A stretch of DNA of 64,000 nt from CAUZIZ01 sp963579905 (GTDB lineage Bacteria; Acidobacteriota; UBA6911; RPQK01; JAJDTT01). The notes under the pieces were generated by a model. It did no database searches, was not told the DNA's origin, and saw nothing but the letters and a program-made list of their open reading frames with translations. Positions 51,576 to 61,162 of this stretch are shown in pieces. The stretch's first letter is position 1; each line of letters begins with the position of its first letter. Location of the stretch: the NCBI GenBank assembly GCA_963579905.1, contig CAUZIZ010000001.1, positions 24,517-88,516 of the forward strand, in the 5' to 3' direction. The translations under genes and the position numbers were made by a program.

Positions 51576-53048
51576 CTACCGGGATTCCGACGGCCAGCGC
51601 TCTACTACCACCTTCTTCAGGGTGTAGAAGTCGACTGCATCTCGGCCTTGTCCGTGCAGGTCACCGAAAAAGCTGTCCTTCCAGCCACTGAAGGGAAAGG
51701 ATGCGACCGGGGCGGCGACTCCGATGTTGATCCCAATGTTGCCCGCCTCTACCTCATAGCGAAATTTCCGAGCAGCCGCCCCGCTTCCGGTGAAGAGACA
51801 AGCCATGTTGCCGTATCGTCCGCCGTTCACGAATTCGATGGCGTCGTCGACGTGTTCGAAGTGCAGCAGACTCAACACCGGTCCAAAGATCTCCGTGGAG
51901 ACCAGGCTGTCTTCGGGTTGAACGTCACTGAGGATTGTCGGTCCCACGAAATAGCCGGCCTCGTAGCCCTGTACTTCGGGATGACGTCCATCGACTGTCA
52001 GACTGGCACCGCCACTTGCTCCCTGCTCGATCAGAGCTTCGATCCGTTCCTTGCTTTCACCCGAAATGACAGGACCCATCTCGACACCGTCGTCCAGACC
52101 AAATCCTAGCCGACGGGACCGTGCGACCTCCGTGATAGATTTCTGGAAGGGTCTGTGAGCTGCGCCCACCGTTGCGACGATCGAGCCGGCCAGACAGCGT
52201 TGGCCGGCACATCCGAATGCGGATTCCCCTACGATCCGGGAAGTCGCTTCCATATCCGCATCGGGGAGAATAATGAGAGGATTCTTGGCACCTCCCTGGC
52301 ACTGCACTCGCTTTCCCTGCGTTGCCGCTCGACTGTAGACATACCGGGCTACCTGGGTCGAGCCTACGAAACTGATGGCCTGGATCAGGGGATGATCCAG
52401 AATCGCATCCACCGTCTCTTTGGAGCCGTTGATGAGCTGGATAACTCCCTTGGGGAGACCCGTCTGTTCGACTAATTCCAGGATCTTCTGCAGGGTGAGT
52501 GGGACTTTTTCGCTGGGCTTGAGAATGATGCAGTTGCCACAGGCGATCGCGTAAGGGGTGAACCAGAGAGGAATCATGGCCGGGAAGTTGAAGGGCGTAA
52601 TGGCAGCCACGACGCCAACCGGCTGGCGGATCATGGTTTCGTCGATACCCGAGGCGATGTCCTCACTGTTGTAACCCTGAAGCATTGAGGGAATCCCGCA
52701 GGCAACTTCGACGTTCTCAATCCCCCGCTGCAGCTCACCCCTGGCCTCCTGCAGCGTTTTCCCGCATTCCTGGGTAACGGTCCGGGCCACCTCGTCAAAA
52801 TTCTGCTCTAACAGCTGCTTGAGTTTGAAAAGGTACTGAACTCGCTCGGACGGTGGTGTGCGGCGCCAGTCCCGAAAGGCCTGCGCGGCGCAATCGGCCG
52901 CTTGTCCCACCTCGGCGGCTGCCGAGAGTGGGACCTTGGCTATTTCCTCCGTGGTGGCCGGATTTATCACGCTCAGCGTTAAGGCTTCTGGCGACCTCTG
53001 CCAGCTGCCATCAATAAAGTTCAAGATCTGTTTGGAATTACCCATCAA
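51576..53048 (-). CDS. mmsA: Methylmalonate-semialdehyde dehydrogenase (CoA-acylating)
   Basis: 490 residues of the aldehyde dehydrogenase superfamily. Diagnostic segments are NFIDGSW at the N-terminus, ITPFNFPAMIPLWF, KPSEKVPLT, FVGSTQVARYVY, and the catalytic cysteine in FGCAGQRCLAGS; the C-terminal FPFSGWKDSFFGDLHGQG is typical of MmsA/IolA. It converts malonate or methylmalonate semialdehyde to acetyl- or propionyl-CoA in valine, pyrimidine or inositol breakdown. It stands alone here, so the pathway cannot be chosen. It is intact. Confidence 0.93.
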   Translation of the reverse strand: MMGNSKQILNFIDGSWQRSPEALTLSVINPATTEEIAKVPLSAAAEVGQAADCAAQAFRDWRRTPPSERVQYLFKLKQLLEQNFDEVARTVTQECGKTLQEARGELQRGIENVEVACGIPSMLQGYNSEDIASGIDETMIRQPVGVVAAITPFNFPAMIPLWFTPYAIACGNCIILKPSEKVPLTLQKILELVEQTGLPKGVIQLINGSKETVDAILDHPLIQAISFVGSTQVARYVYSRAATQGKRVQCQGGAKNPLIILPDADMEATSRIVGESAFGCAGQRCLAGSIVATVGAAHRPFQKSITEVARSRRLGFGLDDGVEMGPVISGESKERIEALIEQGASGGASLTVDGRHPEVQGYEAGYFVGPTILSDVQPEDSLVSTEIFGPVLSLLHFEHVDDAIEFVNGGRYGNMACLFTGSGAAARKFRYEVEAGNIGINIGVAAPVASFPFSGWKDSFFGDLHGQGRDAVDFYTLKKVVVERWPSESR

Positions 53049-53111
53049 ACAAAGCCTCCATTCTCCTCGGCGCTTGTTCCAGTGCCATATTATTGCCTTG
53101 TCGCTTCCTGT

Positions 53112-54509
53112 TCATTGGACATACTCGAGAGAGCGCAGCATTTCAAGCCTTTCCTGCGATAGTGGGGAAGTCTGTTCCTCTCCCTGGCTGGATTGCGCGG
53201 CCAGGATCTCCTGCAGCAGTCCCAGACCGGGGGCGTCTGGTGTAAAGAAGTTCTGCCCATCGAGCCCTTCCCTACCGGTGGACTTGCCCAGGTGGTTTTC
53301 GGATCCCTCGGTCTCTCGATAGTGAGTGAGTTTCCAGTCCTGGCTGAGCAGCGCGATGCCGCGTCGTGTCGGGTTGGACGGATACGTACGGCGTTCCACC
53401 AGGCGAGGAGGGGTGGTCTCCAATTTTTCCCCCTCAAAGGCGGGCAGCAAAGATCGACCGGTGCAACCGGCCGGTGTCTCTAGGCCAAGCAGGGCGGCCA
53501 GAGTGGGAACGATGTCGAGTGTCTGGACCGGTTCGCTCACCCTGTGGCCACGATCCTGGTGGGGTAGCTTTATCAGAAGGGGAACCTTGATAACCGGCTC
53601 CAGCAGGAGTTCCCCATGACCCCAGAACTCCTGTTCTCCGTGAGCCTGTCCATGGCCTGCCACTATGACGACAAGCAGTCGCTCCCAAATCCCTCGTGTC
53701 TTGAGAAATTCGAACAAGCGACCCAGCTGCGCATCCAGGAAAGCAATTTCGGCGTCGTAGAGGTCGGAGATATGTCGTTGATCCCGGCCAGTCAGTTGGA
53801 AGGCGATCTCCTCGCTATTGAGGGAAACCAGCCACTCGGTGGACAAACTGTTCCCCCAAGGGCCGTCATAGCCGATGACAAACTGCTGGGCAAAGTCGGG
53901 CTTGGGATCGTAGGGTTCGTGTGGATCGAAGTAGTGAAGCCAGAGGGCGAAGGGCTGGTCGCTCCGCTCCGATATCCAAGTCTCTGCTCGACGAGTGACC
54001 GCATCGCCCGGCACTTGTGTTGCTCCCATAGACCAACCGTCTCCAAAAAAGACCTCGTTCAAACCGAGGCCTTGGAGGTACTCCTCGTCCAGGACCTGAG
54101 CTGATACTACCGCGGCGTTGGGGATTCCCTGGTCACCCAGAAGATCAAAGATCGAGACCAGGTCCTGCGCCGGAACCATTCCATTGCGGGTGACCCCATG
54201 CTGAGTCGGGGACAGACCAGTGAAGATGGTCAGGTGTGAAGGAAGTGTCGTAGGCATACTGCAGGTGACGTTCTGAAACAGGGTAGCTGTTTTGGCAAAG
54301 GCATCCAGGGCTGGAGAGGTCGGCCGGCTGTAACCGTAGGCGCCCAAGCGATCGGCACGCAGGGGATCCAGCGTAATGAACAGCAGTGGCCACTGATCCG
54401 GGTTGGAGGAGCGAGTGGGAGCGGTTTGGCAGCCTGCCAGGAGACTGACACCCAAGGCAAATAGATAGACGGGGTTGAGCTCAAACCGTTTCCTCAGATG
54501 TGGCCGCAT
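53112..54509 (-). CDS. Sulfatase-fold lipoprotein lacking the formylglycine cysteine
   Basis: About 465 residues from ATG 54509; a longer TTG-initiated frame to 54548 is less likely. A signal ends in the lipobox SLLAGCQT. The sulfatase superfamily core is present (LLFITLDPLRADRLGAYGY, TSPALDAFAK, FALWLHYFDPHEPYDPKP, YDAEIAFLDAQLGRL, VVIVAGHGQAHGEQEFWGHG). The Cys-x-Pro-Ser-Arg position reads TTLPSHLTI, with Thr for Cys and His for Arg, as in a widespread group annotated as sulfatase but probably using a different nucleophile. The C-terminal tail is helical. Confidence 0.8.
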   Translation of the reverse strand: MRPHLRKRFELNPVYLFALGVSLLAGCQTAPTRSSNPDQWPLLFITLDPLRADRLGAYGYSRPTSPALDAFAKTATLFQNVTCSMPTTLPSHLTIFTGLSPTQHGVTRNGMVPAQDLVSIFDLLGDQGIPNAAVVSAQVLDEEYLQGLGLNEVFFGDGWSMGATQVPGDAVTRRAETWISERSDQPFALWLHYFDPHEPYDPKPDFAQQFVIGYDGPWGNSLSTEWLVSLNSEEIAFQLTGRDQRHISDLYDAEIAFLDAQLGRLFEFLKTRGIWERLLVVIVAGHGQAHGEQEFWGHGELLLEPVIKVPLLIKLPHQDRGHRVSEPVQTLDIVPTLAALLGLETPAGCTGRSLLPAFEGEKLETTPPRLVERRTYPSNPTRRGIALLSQDWKLTHYRETEGSENHLGKSTGREGLDGQNFFTPDAPGLGLLQEILAAQSSQGEEQTSPLSQERLEMLRSLEYVQ

Positions 54510-54606
54510 GGAGAGCCTGTTGCCAGCCGACGGGGCGAAGCACGACAAGAATCACGGGAACTATATGTTAACGTAGCGTCTCCCGACAAGGGGTTTCATA
54601 GCGTTG

Positions 54607-55584
54607 TCACGGACCCCCAATCTCTGCTCCCTGGGCAGCGGCCTTACGGAGCAGTAGAAAGTAGAATCCGCAAAGGGCTGTCTGTGTCAGGCTCAGCCAG
54701 GCTATGGTCGTGGGCAGGGAGGATGCTCGCTTAATCCCAACCGATAGGACCACCACGACGACGACTAGACTGCACACATCATAGAGGAGTTTCAATTCCT
54801 GGCGATTGAAAACCAGAACGACTCGACTCAAGGGAACGACCACCAATCGTGCCAGCGCCCAGGGAGCCATCAGGCCGGCAAGAACACCGGCCTCCGCCCA
54901 CGCCGTACCGAAAACCAGCCGGAACAGCTTCTCGCCCACAAGTATTAGAACAAGAGAAGGACCGATCCCGATCGCGGACAGGATCAGGGCCTGTCGGGAG
55001 GGAGCCCCTCAGGATCTTCCCCCATTTGCTCGCGCCTGGGCCGCTATGCGACCGTGGAACGTATCGGAAAAGCTGCGGCCGACGAATCCAAGTGGAATCG
55101 TCACGACCTGCTGAGCCAGGCTGAAGAAACCGGCAGCTTCCAGACCATAGCCGTATCCGATGAGTGGGACGGGGAGACTGAGCGCGAGGGTTTCGATCAG
55201 GGCTGAGGGAAACAAGATCAGAGGAAATTTTCGGTTGCTATGAAGGATCCGTAGCAGACGGTGCCACTTCAGCGGAGTCAACAGCTCGGAGATCGAGGTC
55301 GTCAAACGGAACCGAGAAAGCATCTGCGCTACCGAGCTGAGGTGCCCCACTATCTCCCCAGCGATAAGGGCCAGCCCAACCGGATTCAGCCATCCCAGGA
55401 CAATTTGGACCAACGACTTGGCGATATTGCGGGCCAGGGGCTCCGCCGAGATGACCCCGAAGGACTCGCTTCGAATGAACCAGGACCTCCTTGTCCTAGT
55501 GCCCGGGCTGCCGGAGGCTGCGGCGATACCGGATAGGGCATGACCAGATCTGAGCTGCCACGGAACTACGAGGACAGATATCAT
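54607..55584 (-). pseudogene. Polysaccharide flippase (MATE/Wzx-like), 5'-truncated with nonsense codon
   Basis: The frame encodes about eight hydrophobic helices characteristic of the second half of Wzx/RfbX flippases (LSLPVPLIGYGYGLEAAGFFSL, QQVVTIPLGFVGRSFSDTFHG, LVLILVGEKLFRLVFGTAWAEAG, GFYFLLL). A TGA at 55009-55011 splits it in one frame (ANGGRS-stop-GAPSRQA). The first half of the gene is missing, and the open end abuts an IS110-type transposase remnant. It would have exported lipid-linked repeat units. Confidence 0.75.
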
Positions 55585-55591
55585 CAGCAGA

Positions 55592-55882
55592 AATGCAAGC
55601 AGTAGAGGAAGGACACGGTCTTACCGTTGGGCCTGTCCCAAGTTCGTCCGCCAGGGCGTTCACGCATTCGCCGCTCAGTCCTGGCACTGGTGCCCCTGGG
55701 CGCAAGCGTTCTACCAGATGCAGGTCAGCCAAGGGAAAGATCATCACGTCGCGGTGCGCTCTTTGGCCTTCAAGTGGCTGCGCATAATCTACCGCTGCTG
55801 GAAGAACCGGGTCCCCTACGACGACGCCATTTATGTGGCTTCTTTGAAGGCGAACAACGCCCCTTTGCTGGCCTTCTTGTAG
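55592..55882 (+). mobile_element. C-terminal remnant of an IS110-type transposase
   Basis: The plus strand reads YRWACPKFVRQGVHAFAAQS, then WHWCPWAQAFY, LAFKWLRIIYRCWKN and VPYDDAIYVASLK to a TAG. This is the usual ending of IS110/IS116/IS902-family transposases. No N-terminal DEDD part is present, and the element borders the truncated flippase. The ends are not identifiable. The following 55883-56098 bp contain no gene. Confidence 0.7.
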
Positions 55883-56098
55883 AGAGCAATCAAGCTGTGG
55901 AAAAAACGCAACCAGCTGATTTAGAGGAAAAATAGTGAAAAAAAGACTTGACTTCAAACCTCAGATGTCTGGGCTAGTCGCAACAACGCCGCCGGCGTAG
56001 GGGAGTTTTTTCTTGAATGATCATGGGCCCTCTCGCTTGCAGTTATGGTCGATGGATTGGTTCTAACATTCTCCATAGGGGAGGAATGATCGTTCGAT

Positions 56099-57034
56099 CT
56101 AACCAGGTTTGTCATCCGCGTGGAGTTGACTCGTCGGGGGGAGTTGATCGTAGGAAAAGCGTATCATCAAGGGTTCGTTATTCCTGCTTCGGTAGAACTC
56201 AAGAAGGGCAGGGCTGGACACGAATGTCCAGCCTTTTCCAGGAATGATCTTCTCGGCGGCGGCGTCAATATCTGCCGGGTTCAGATCCAGACCAACGAAC
56301 TCAACCAGACTCCGTAGGTGATGCTTTGGCGAGCGGATCAGATCCTCGAAGCGAAGCGTCAACAGTTGGCGGCTATCGAGCTTACCCACGGCGCCCAAAG
56401 CAGACTCGCAGTATCGTTTCCACAAGCCAAAACCTTCCGGGTGGCTGAATCCACTCAGGCTATTGGCGGAGGGGTGCCGCGACGTCATCGACCTCAGGTA
56501 ATAGCGAGCACGTCCGAACCAGTTCCGGCTACGAATCCGCCGTTCTCGACCCACCAGGCTTTCACTCACGTCCACTCCGTTTCGGACGATGAAAACGATC
56601 CTGGCTTTCGGAAAGACTCTCAGCCAGAGGGGAAAAGTCAGACAATTTTGAGAATCCTTCCAGCCCCAGTGACAGGGCTGATCGAAAATACTGCCGTATT
56701 TTCGCCAGCGCCGAGCTTCCAGGAATTGCTTGGAGCGTCGCGAGAGACAGGCCGCCCTCAAGGATTCCATCGTCGTGTGGGACTGCCTGAGTTGATCGAT
56801 CCGGCGAAGAAAGGGATCGGGGCGATACCAGTTAGCCTCGGTCTTGAGGCGTAGCTCCTCGTTTAGATCGAGGAAAAAGCGGGATTCTCCCGTCGAGACC
56901 AACTGGTCCTCACCCATGAGTATCCCCAATCTAGACAGGGTGCGTGACAACAGCGTTGTGCCGGAACTGTGCATTCCGAGAACGATGATTGGGTTGGAAA
57001 CTGGGGTTCTTATTTCAGGTCTTGGCAGGAGCAC
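56099..57034 (-). CDS. Sulfotransferase family protein
   Basis: 311 residues from a GTG start. The PAPS 5'-phosphosulfate loop is IIVLGMHSSGTTLLSRTL (about 16-33), and ARIVFIVRNGVDVSESL carries the 3'-phosphate Arg/Ser. It also has ESRFFLDLNEELR and LTLRFEDLIRSPKHHLRSL. This resembles sulfotransferase-3 type enzymes of bacterial polysaccharide clusters. Its neighbours are a flippase remnant and glycosyltransferase pseudogenes, so it may once have sulfated an exopolysaccharide. Confidence 0.85.
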   Translation of the reverse strand: MLLPRPEIRTPVSNPIIVLGMHSSGTTLLSRTLSRLGILMGEDQLVSTGESRFFLDLNEELRLKTEANWYRPDPFLRRIDQLRQSHTTMESLRAACLSRRSKQFLEARRWRKYGSIFDQPCHWGWKDSQNCLTFPLWLRVFPKARIVFIVRNGVDVSESLVGRERRIRSRNWFGRARYYLRSMTSRHPSANSLSGFSHPEGFGLWKRYCESALGAVGKLDSRQLLTLRFEDLIRSPKHHLRSLVEFVGLDLNPADIDAAAEKIIPGKGWTFVSSPALLEFYRSRNNEPLMIRFSYDQLPPTSQLHADDKPG

Positions 57035-57192
57035 TGATCATTGGGCCGGTTGGGCTAAAGGAGTGGCATTGGAATCGAGCCGACTATGGTATCTCTGATG
57101 GAGTTGCTCCAGCTGAGTTTCAAGCCCTCGGAAGTGCCCGGTGAATTCGGGTTCGTGCGCTTTTTGAGTAGAGGTTCCATTGAAATGGGCTC

Positions 57193-58117
57193 TCAGGGCC
57201 GCATAAGGATCTCCGAGCTGACTCGCCGTTCCCGTGCTCTGTACCTGACCATCCCCACCTCTCGAAGACTCACGAACTGTCTCGACTTCGCCCTGAAGTA
57301 GATGTGCCTTCCGAGTGTTCCTCTGAGAAGTCGCTCCAGAGTTCCAGGTAGACTGGAACTTTTCCTCTGAACAGAAACGCTGATTTCCCCCAGGTGAGTG
57401 AGTGCAGGCGCCGTTGCCAACTCTAGAGATCTGCCCCTGTTGTCGAGGAGTATGTTGGCCAGTGTTCCCGTGTCATATACCGCCTTGACCTGTTTCCTTC
57501 GAGTGAGCTCTTTCTGGACCGTTTTGGGGATCTCTCGCCAGTAATAACTCCTCAAGTCGATGCCCAACTCGGCCACCAGTTCATTCAGCATCCGATTGTC
57601 ATAGGCTGCGAAGTGAGTAGTTCCTATGCAGGTGCCACCGGCCAGTGTGCTGTAGACTCCTGAATCCCACATTTGCCAGGATGGCATTTCAGTTTCTTCG
57701 CAGTAGCCCAAGGTTGATGGGCTGGAGAAGACCGCGTCAGCCGCTGGCAAGGCTTTGGATAAAGTCGGACAGAAACTCCCCAGTGGCGAAGACGTCGGAA
57801 TCCAGAAAAGTGAAGTAGCGGGCTCTTTCCTGACGCTGAAGGATTGTCAGTGTCTCACCGTGACTCAGCACTCGGTCGGACTGAAGCGTGAGAAACTCGA
57901 GGCGCTCATCAGAATCTGCTACTTCCAGATCCGATTGAGGGTGTGCTCTTCGCCCGCCGAGCATCCGTTGGAAACCAGTCGAAACCGACACTCGTCCACT
58001 CGTCGCTCCACTCGACCAAGCTGAACGGGAAAGAAGAGAGGTAGGGAACGGTGCCAGGGATATAGGCTATGTTGATTCGCAGTTCCGAAAGATCTAAATT
58101 GTGATGTCCCTTCCCCC
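57193..58117 (-). pseudogene. Family 2-type glycosyltransferase, multiply frameshifted
   Basis: Segments in three frames join to a GT-A protein: LDLSELRINIAYIPGTVPYL, RLVSNGCSAGEEHTLNR, SDERLEFLTLQSDRVLSHGE, then the metal-binding ARYFTFLDSDVFATGEFL (DSD), and PAADAVFSSPSTLGY to the end. Frameshifts lie near 58020, 57925 and 57745. It is not translatable as one protein. It probably belonged to the same surface-polysaccharide locus as the sulfotransferase and flippase. Confidence 0.75.
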
Positions 58118-58404
58118 ATGCCCCGACAACGAATTCGCGAGTCCTCAGACCCTACTTATGGACCAAAGTTTTAGCGGAAACGGCACCATTATCCCACAGA
58201 AGACGCCAGTGTTGAACTGCGGATGTGATAGTCGGTGTGTTTGGCGATTGGAAACAGATTGCATCCAAGCGTTGCCGTAGGGACGATTTGAGGAAGCCTC
58301 GACCGCAGTCCGAGCGCTGTAGAGGACCTCTACAGCTTTTCCGTGGTCACGTCGTTTCTGGTTTTCTCAGAGGTTTCGGGTACGATAGGTGCAAGGAGAT
58401 TTAG

Positions 58405-59643
58405 ATGACGGGTCTTATCATTGTCGTTGTTTTAACCCTGTCCATTTCGGCCATGTGTTCCCTCTTTGAGGCAACGCTGTACTCTACCCGAGTAGCCTCG
58501 TTGGAGGCGGTGCGCTCCTCCAGGAAGCGGCGCTCACAGGCGGAACGTTTTCTCGCGATGAAGCGGGAGATCGCCGTGCCTACCGCGGCCATCCTTATCC
58601 TCAACACGGTTGCTAACACCGGAGGGGCAGCTTTCTCGGGCATGTATGCCAGCACCGCTCTGGGAGTGGCCTGGGTACCCGCTTTTTCGGTTCTACTCAC
58701 GCTCGGCATCTTGCTGCTGTCGGAGATCTTTCCGAAGACCTACGGTGCGATTCACTGGCGTAGACTCTGGCCCTTGATTGTCTGGCCACTCGCGGGATTG
58801 CAGCGCGTCTTTTATCCGTTCATTCGGATCATCCAGAAGCTGACCGACTCGCTGACCGCAGGGAGCCCAGCCGCCACCGCCACAGAGGCCGAGATCATGT
58901 CCATGATTCGACTAGGCGCCCGGTCTGGGGAACTCACACCTACCGAGCTTCGCCTTCTGGACGCCGTATTCCATTTCGACCAGCTGTCCTGCCGGCAAGT
59001 CATGCTGCCCCGACCGGATGTGGTGTTCTTCGATATCAGTCGCTCCTTGGAGGAGTGTCTGGTGTTAGCCAGGGCAACCCAGCACACTCGATATCCCCTT
59101 TGTCGGGGCTCACTAGACAGCGTGATCGGCCTGATCCACATCAAGGATCTGATCGGCGTTCCCCTCCAGGGAGATCTGGATCTCAACGAGGTTGCCAAGC
59201 CCTTGACCTTCGTCCCCGAAACCATGCCCCTGAGCCAGCTGCTCCGGGAAATGCAGACCAAGGGGCAGCACATGGCTCTGGTGGTGGACGAGCACGGCAC
59301 CACGGTGGGCATGATTACGCTCGAGAACGTGCTGGAGCAGATCGTGGGATCGGTACTGGACGAGTTCGACGTCGAGACTGCGGAGATCGTGCCTAAGGGC
59401 CCCGGTTCCTACCTGGTAGAGGGGCAGATTTCTCTAAGCCATCTCAACCGGGAACTCCACCTCAAGCTGGACCAGGAGCACGTGGACACTCTCTCCGGGC
59501 TCCTGGTCGATCAGCAAGGCAGCCTCCTGCAAGGTGGGGAGGTCGTCCGACTCGAAGGAGTCGTAGCTCGGGTCCTGGAGGTCCGCGATGGACGAGCCAT
59601 ACGTGTGCGGCTGACGATGCAACCTCCTGATGAGGATGAGTAA
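58405..59643 (+). CDS. CNNM/HlyC-CorC family transporter-like protein
   Basis: 412 residues, AAGGAG 5-8 bp before the ATG. The N-terminal DUF21 (CNNM) membrane domain has about four hydrophobic segments (IIVVVLTLSISAMCSLFEATL, ILNTVANTGGAAFSGMYAS, VLLTLGILLLSEIFPKTYG). A pair of CBS domains follows (VMLPRPDVVFFDI, RYPLCRGSLDSVIGLIHIKD, MALVVDEHGTTVGMITLEN), then a CorC_HlyC C-terminal domain (YLVEGQISLSHLNRELHLK). Bacterial members take part in magnesium or sodium transport. A malic enzyme gene starts 1 bp after its stop. Confidence 0.9.
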   Translation: MTGLIIVVVLTLSISAMCSLFEATLYSTRVASLEAVRSSRKRRSQAERFLAMKREIAVPTAAILILNTVANTGGAAFSGMYASTALGVAWVPAFSVLLTLGILLLSEIFPKTYGAIHWRRLWPLIVWPLAGLQRVFYPFIRIIQKLTDSLTAGSPAATATEAEIMSMIRLGARSGELTPTELRLLDAVFHFDQLSCRQVMLPRPDVVFFDISRSLEECLVLARATQHTRYPLCRGSLDSVIGLIHIKDLIGVPLQGDLDLNEVAKPLTFVPETMPLSQLLREMQTKGQHMALVVDEHGTTVGMITLENVLEQIVGSVLDEFDVETAEIVPKGPGSYLVEGQISLSHLNRELHLKLDQEHVDTLSGLLVDQQGSLLQGGEVVRLEGVVARVLEVRDGRAIRVRLTMQPPDEDE

Positions 59644-59644
59644 C

Positions 59645-60900
59645 ATGGAAGACGCTCTCGAGTACCACCGGATGGGACGAAAGGGGAAACTTGAGGTCGT
59701 TCCCACCAAGCTGTTTATGACGCAAAGGGACCTGTCGTTGGCCTACACACCGGGTGTAGCCGAGCCCTGCAAGATCATCCAGAAGAGTCCAGAGGCAGCG
59801 CTCGAGTATACCGCCCGAGGAAATCTGGTGGCTGTGGTCACGAACGAAACGGCGGTTCTGGGGCTGGGCAATATAGGTGCGCTGGCCGGCAAACCGGTCA
59901 TGGAGGGAAAAGCTGTCCTTTTCAAGCGTTTTTCCGACATCGATGTCTTCGATCTGGAAATCAACTCCGAGGATCCAGAGGACGTGATAAGGGTCTGTAC
60001 GCTGCTGGAGCCACCTTCGGAGGTATCAATCTGGAGGATATCAAGGCCCCTGAGTGCTTCCACATCGAACAGACTCTCAAAAGGGAACTCTCGATTCCGG
60101 TCTTCCACGATGACCAGCATGGAAGCGCCATCATTTCTGGTGCCGGGCTGCTGAATGCTCTGGAGTTGACGGGCAGAGACATCGCGTCGGCCAGGGTCGT
60201 GGTCAACGGTGCCGGAGCGGCCAAGATTGCGTGTGCACGATTCTACCGAAGTCTGGGTATCGCCAAGGAAAACCTGATCCTGTGTGATAGTCGGGGGGTG
60301 ATCTTCAAGGGCAGGGAGTCCGGCATGAACTCCTTCAAGCAGGAGTTTGCGGTCGATACGCCGTCTCGAACATTGAACCAGGCCTTGGAGGGAGCCGACG
60401 TGCTCCTGGGTCTCTCGAAGGCAGGAGTGGTTAGCGACGGCATGGTTCGATCTATGGCAGACAAGCCGATCGTATTCGCGATGGCGAATCCAGATCCAGA
60501 GATCTCTTGGGAGGACGTCAAGGCTACCTGCCCCAACGTCATAATGGCGACCGGGCGCTCCGACTACCCCAACCAGATCAACAACGTCCTCGGATTCCCG
60601 TCCATCTTCCGAGGCGCCTTAGATGTGCATTCTAGCGGGGTCAATGAGGATATGAAGCTCGCGGCTACCCGCGCTCTAGCCGACCTGGAAAAAGAGGATG
60701 TCCCCGATGACGTCATGACAGCCTATGGAGGTGTTTCCCTCTCATTTGGCCCGGAATACATCCTTCCCAAGCCTCTCGACTCCAGAGTCCTGCTGCGGGC
60801 CGCACCCGCTGTTGCAGAGGCGGCCATGAATTCGGGTGTAGCTCATCGCCAAATCGATCTTCAAGCGTACGTGGGCAGTCTGGAAGCCAGAATGAGGTGA
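59645..60900 (+). pseudogene. NAD(P)-dependent malic enzyme, single frameshift
   Basis: From ATG 59645 (MEDALEYHRMGRKGKLEV) the first frame gives SLAYTPGVAEPCK, LGNIGALAGKPVMEGKAVLF and DIDVFDLEIN. At about 60012 one base is missing: LLEPPSEVS should read LLEPxFGGINLEDI. The other frame then carries HIEQTLKREL, FHDDQHGSAIISGAGLLNAL, the NAD loop VVVNGAGAAKIACARFY, and MANPDPEIS to a normal end. The short (~420 aa) form without a phosphotransacetylase domain is expected. A single missing base could also be an assembly error. Confidence 0.8.
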
Positions 60901-61162
60901 AGCTGGGTGGAGTAATAAAGTGCAAGCACCAAGATACAAAATACAAACAAATCTAAAATTCCAAGTAGATAGAGCGGGGATGATCTAGAAATATCGGAAA
61001 ATACTCAATTGCCTTGTCTGATCTTCATATGATCAAACCGCAACGTCATCGGTCGGGAGTGTCTTTTGTGATTTGGTGTTGGGGATTTGTTTGTAACTTG
61101 TGCATCTCACTTATCTCTGCTTCGCCTCCAGACACCTGGTGCGTATCGGAGTCGAAGGCCTT
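60901..61162. other. Gene-free A/T-rich interval with imperfect inverted repeat
   Basis: CACCAAGATACAAAATACAA followed by ACAAATC (60930-60955) is partly mirrored by GATTTGTTTGTAACTTGTGC (61085-61104). The A/T content is clearly higher than in the flanks. No coding frame is convincing. It resembles a short dispersed repeat, but no second copy is in the window. Confidence 0.35.

Noticed and set aside
54607..55584. Selenocysteine at the in-frame TGA of the flippase
   Set aside because: The gene is also 5'-truncated, no SECIS-like hairpin was noticed, and homologous flippases do not carry a conserved Cys there as far as I know.
55496..55957. Minus-strand frame of 153 codons
   Set aside because: It is antisense to the IS110 transposase remnant, whose plus-strand translation matches a known family.
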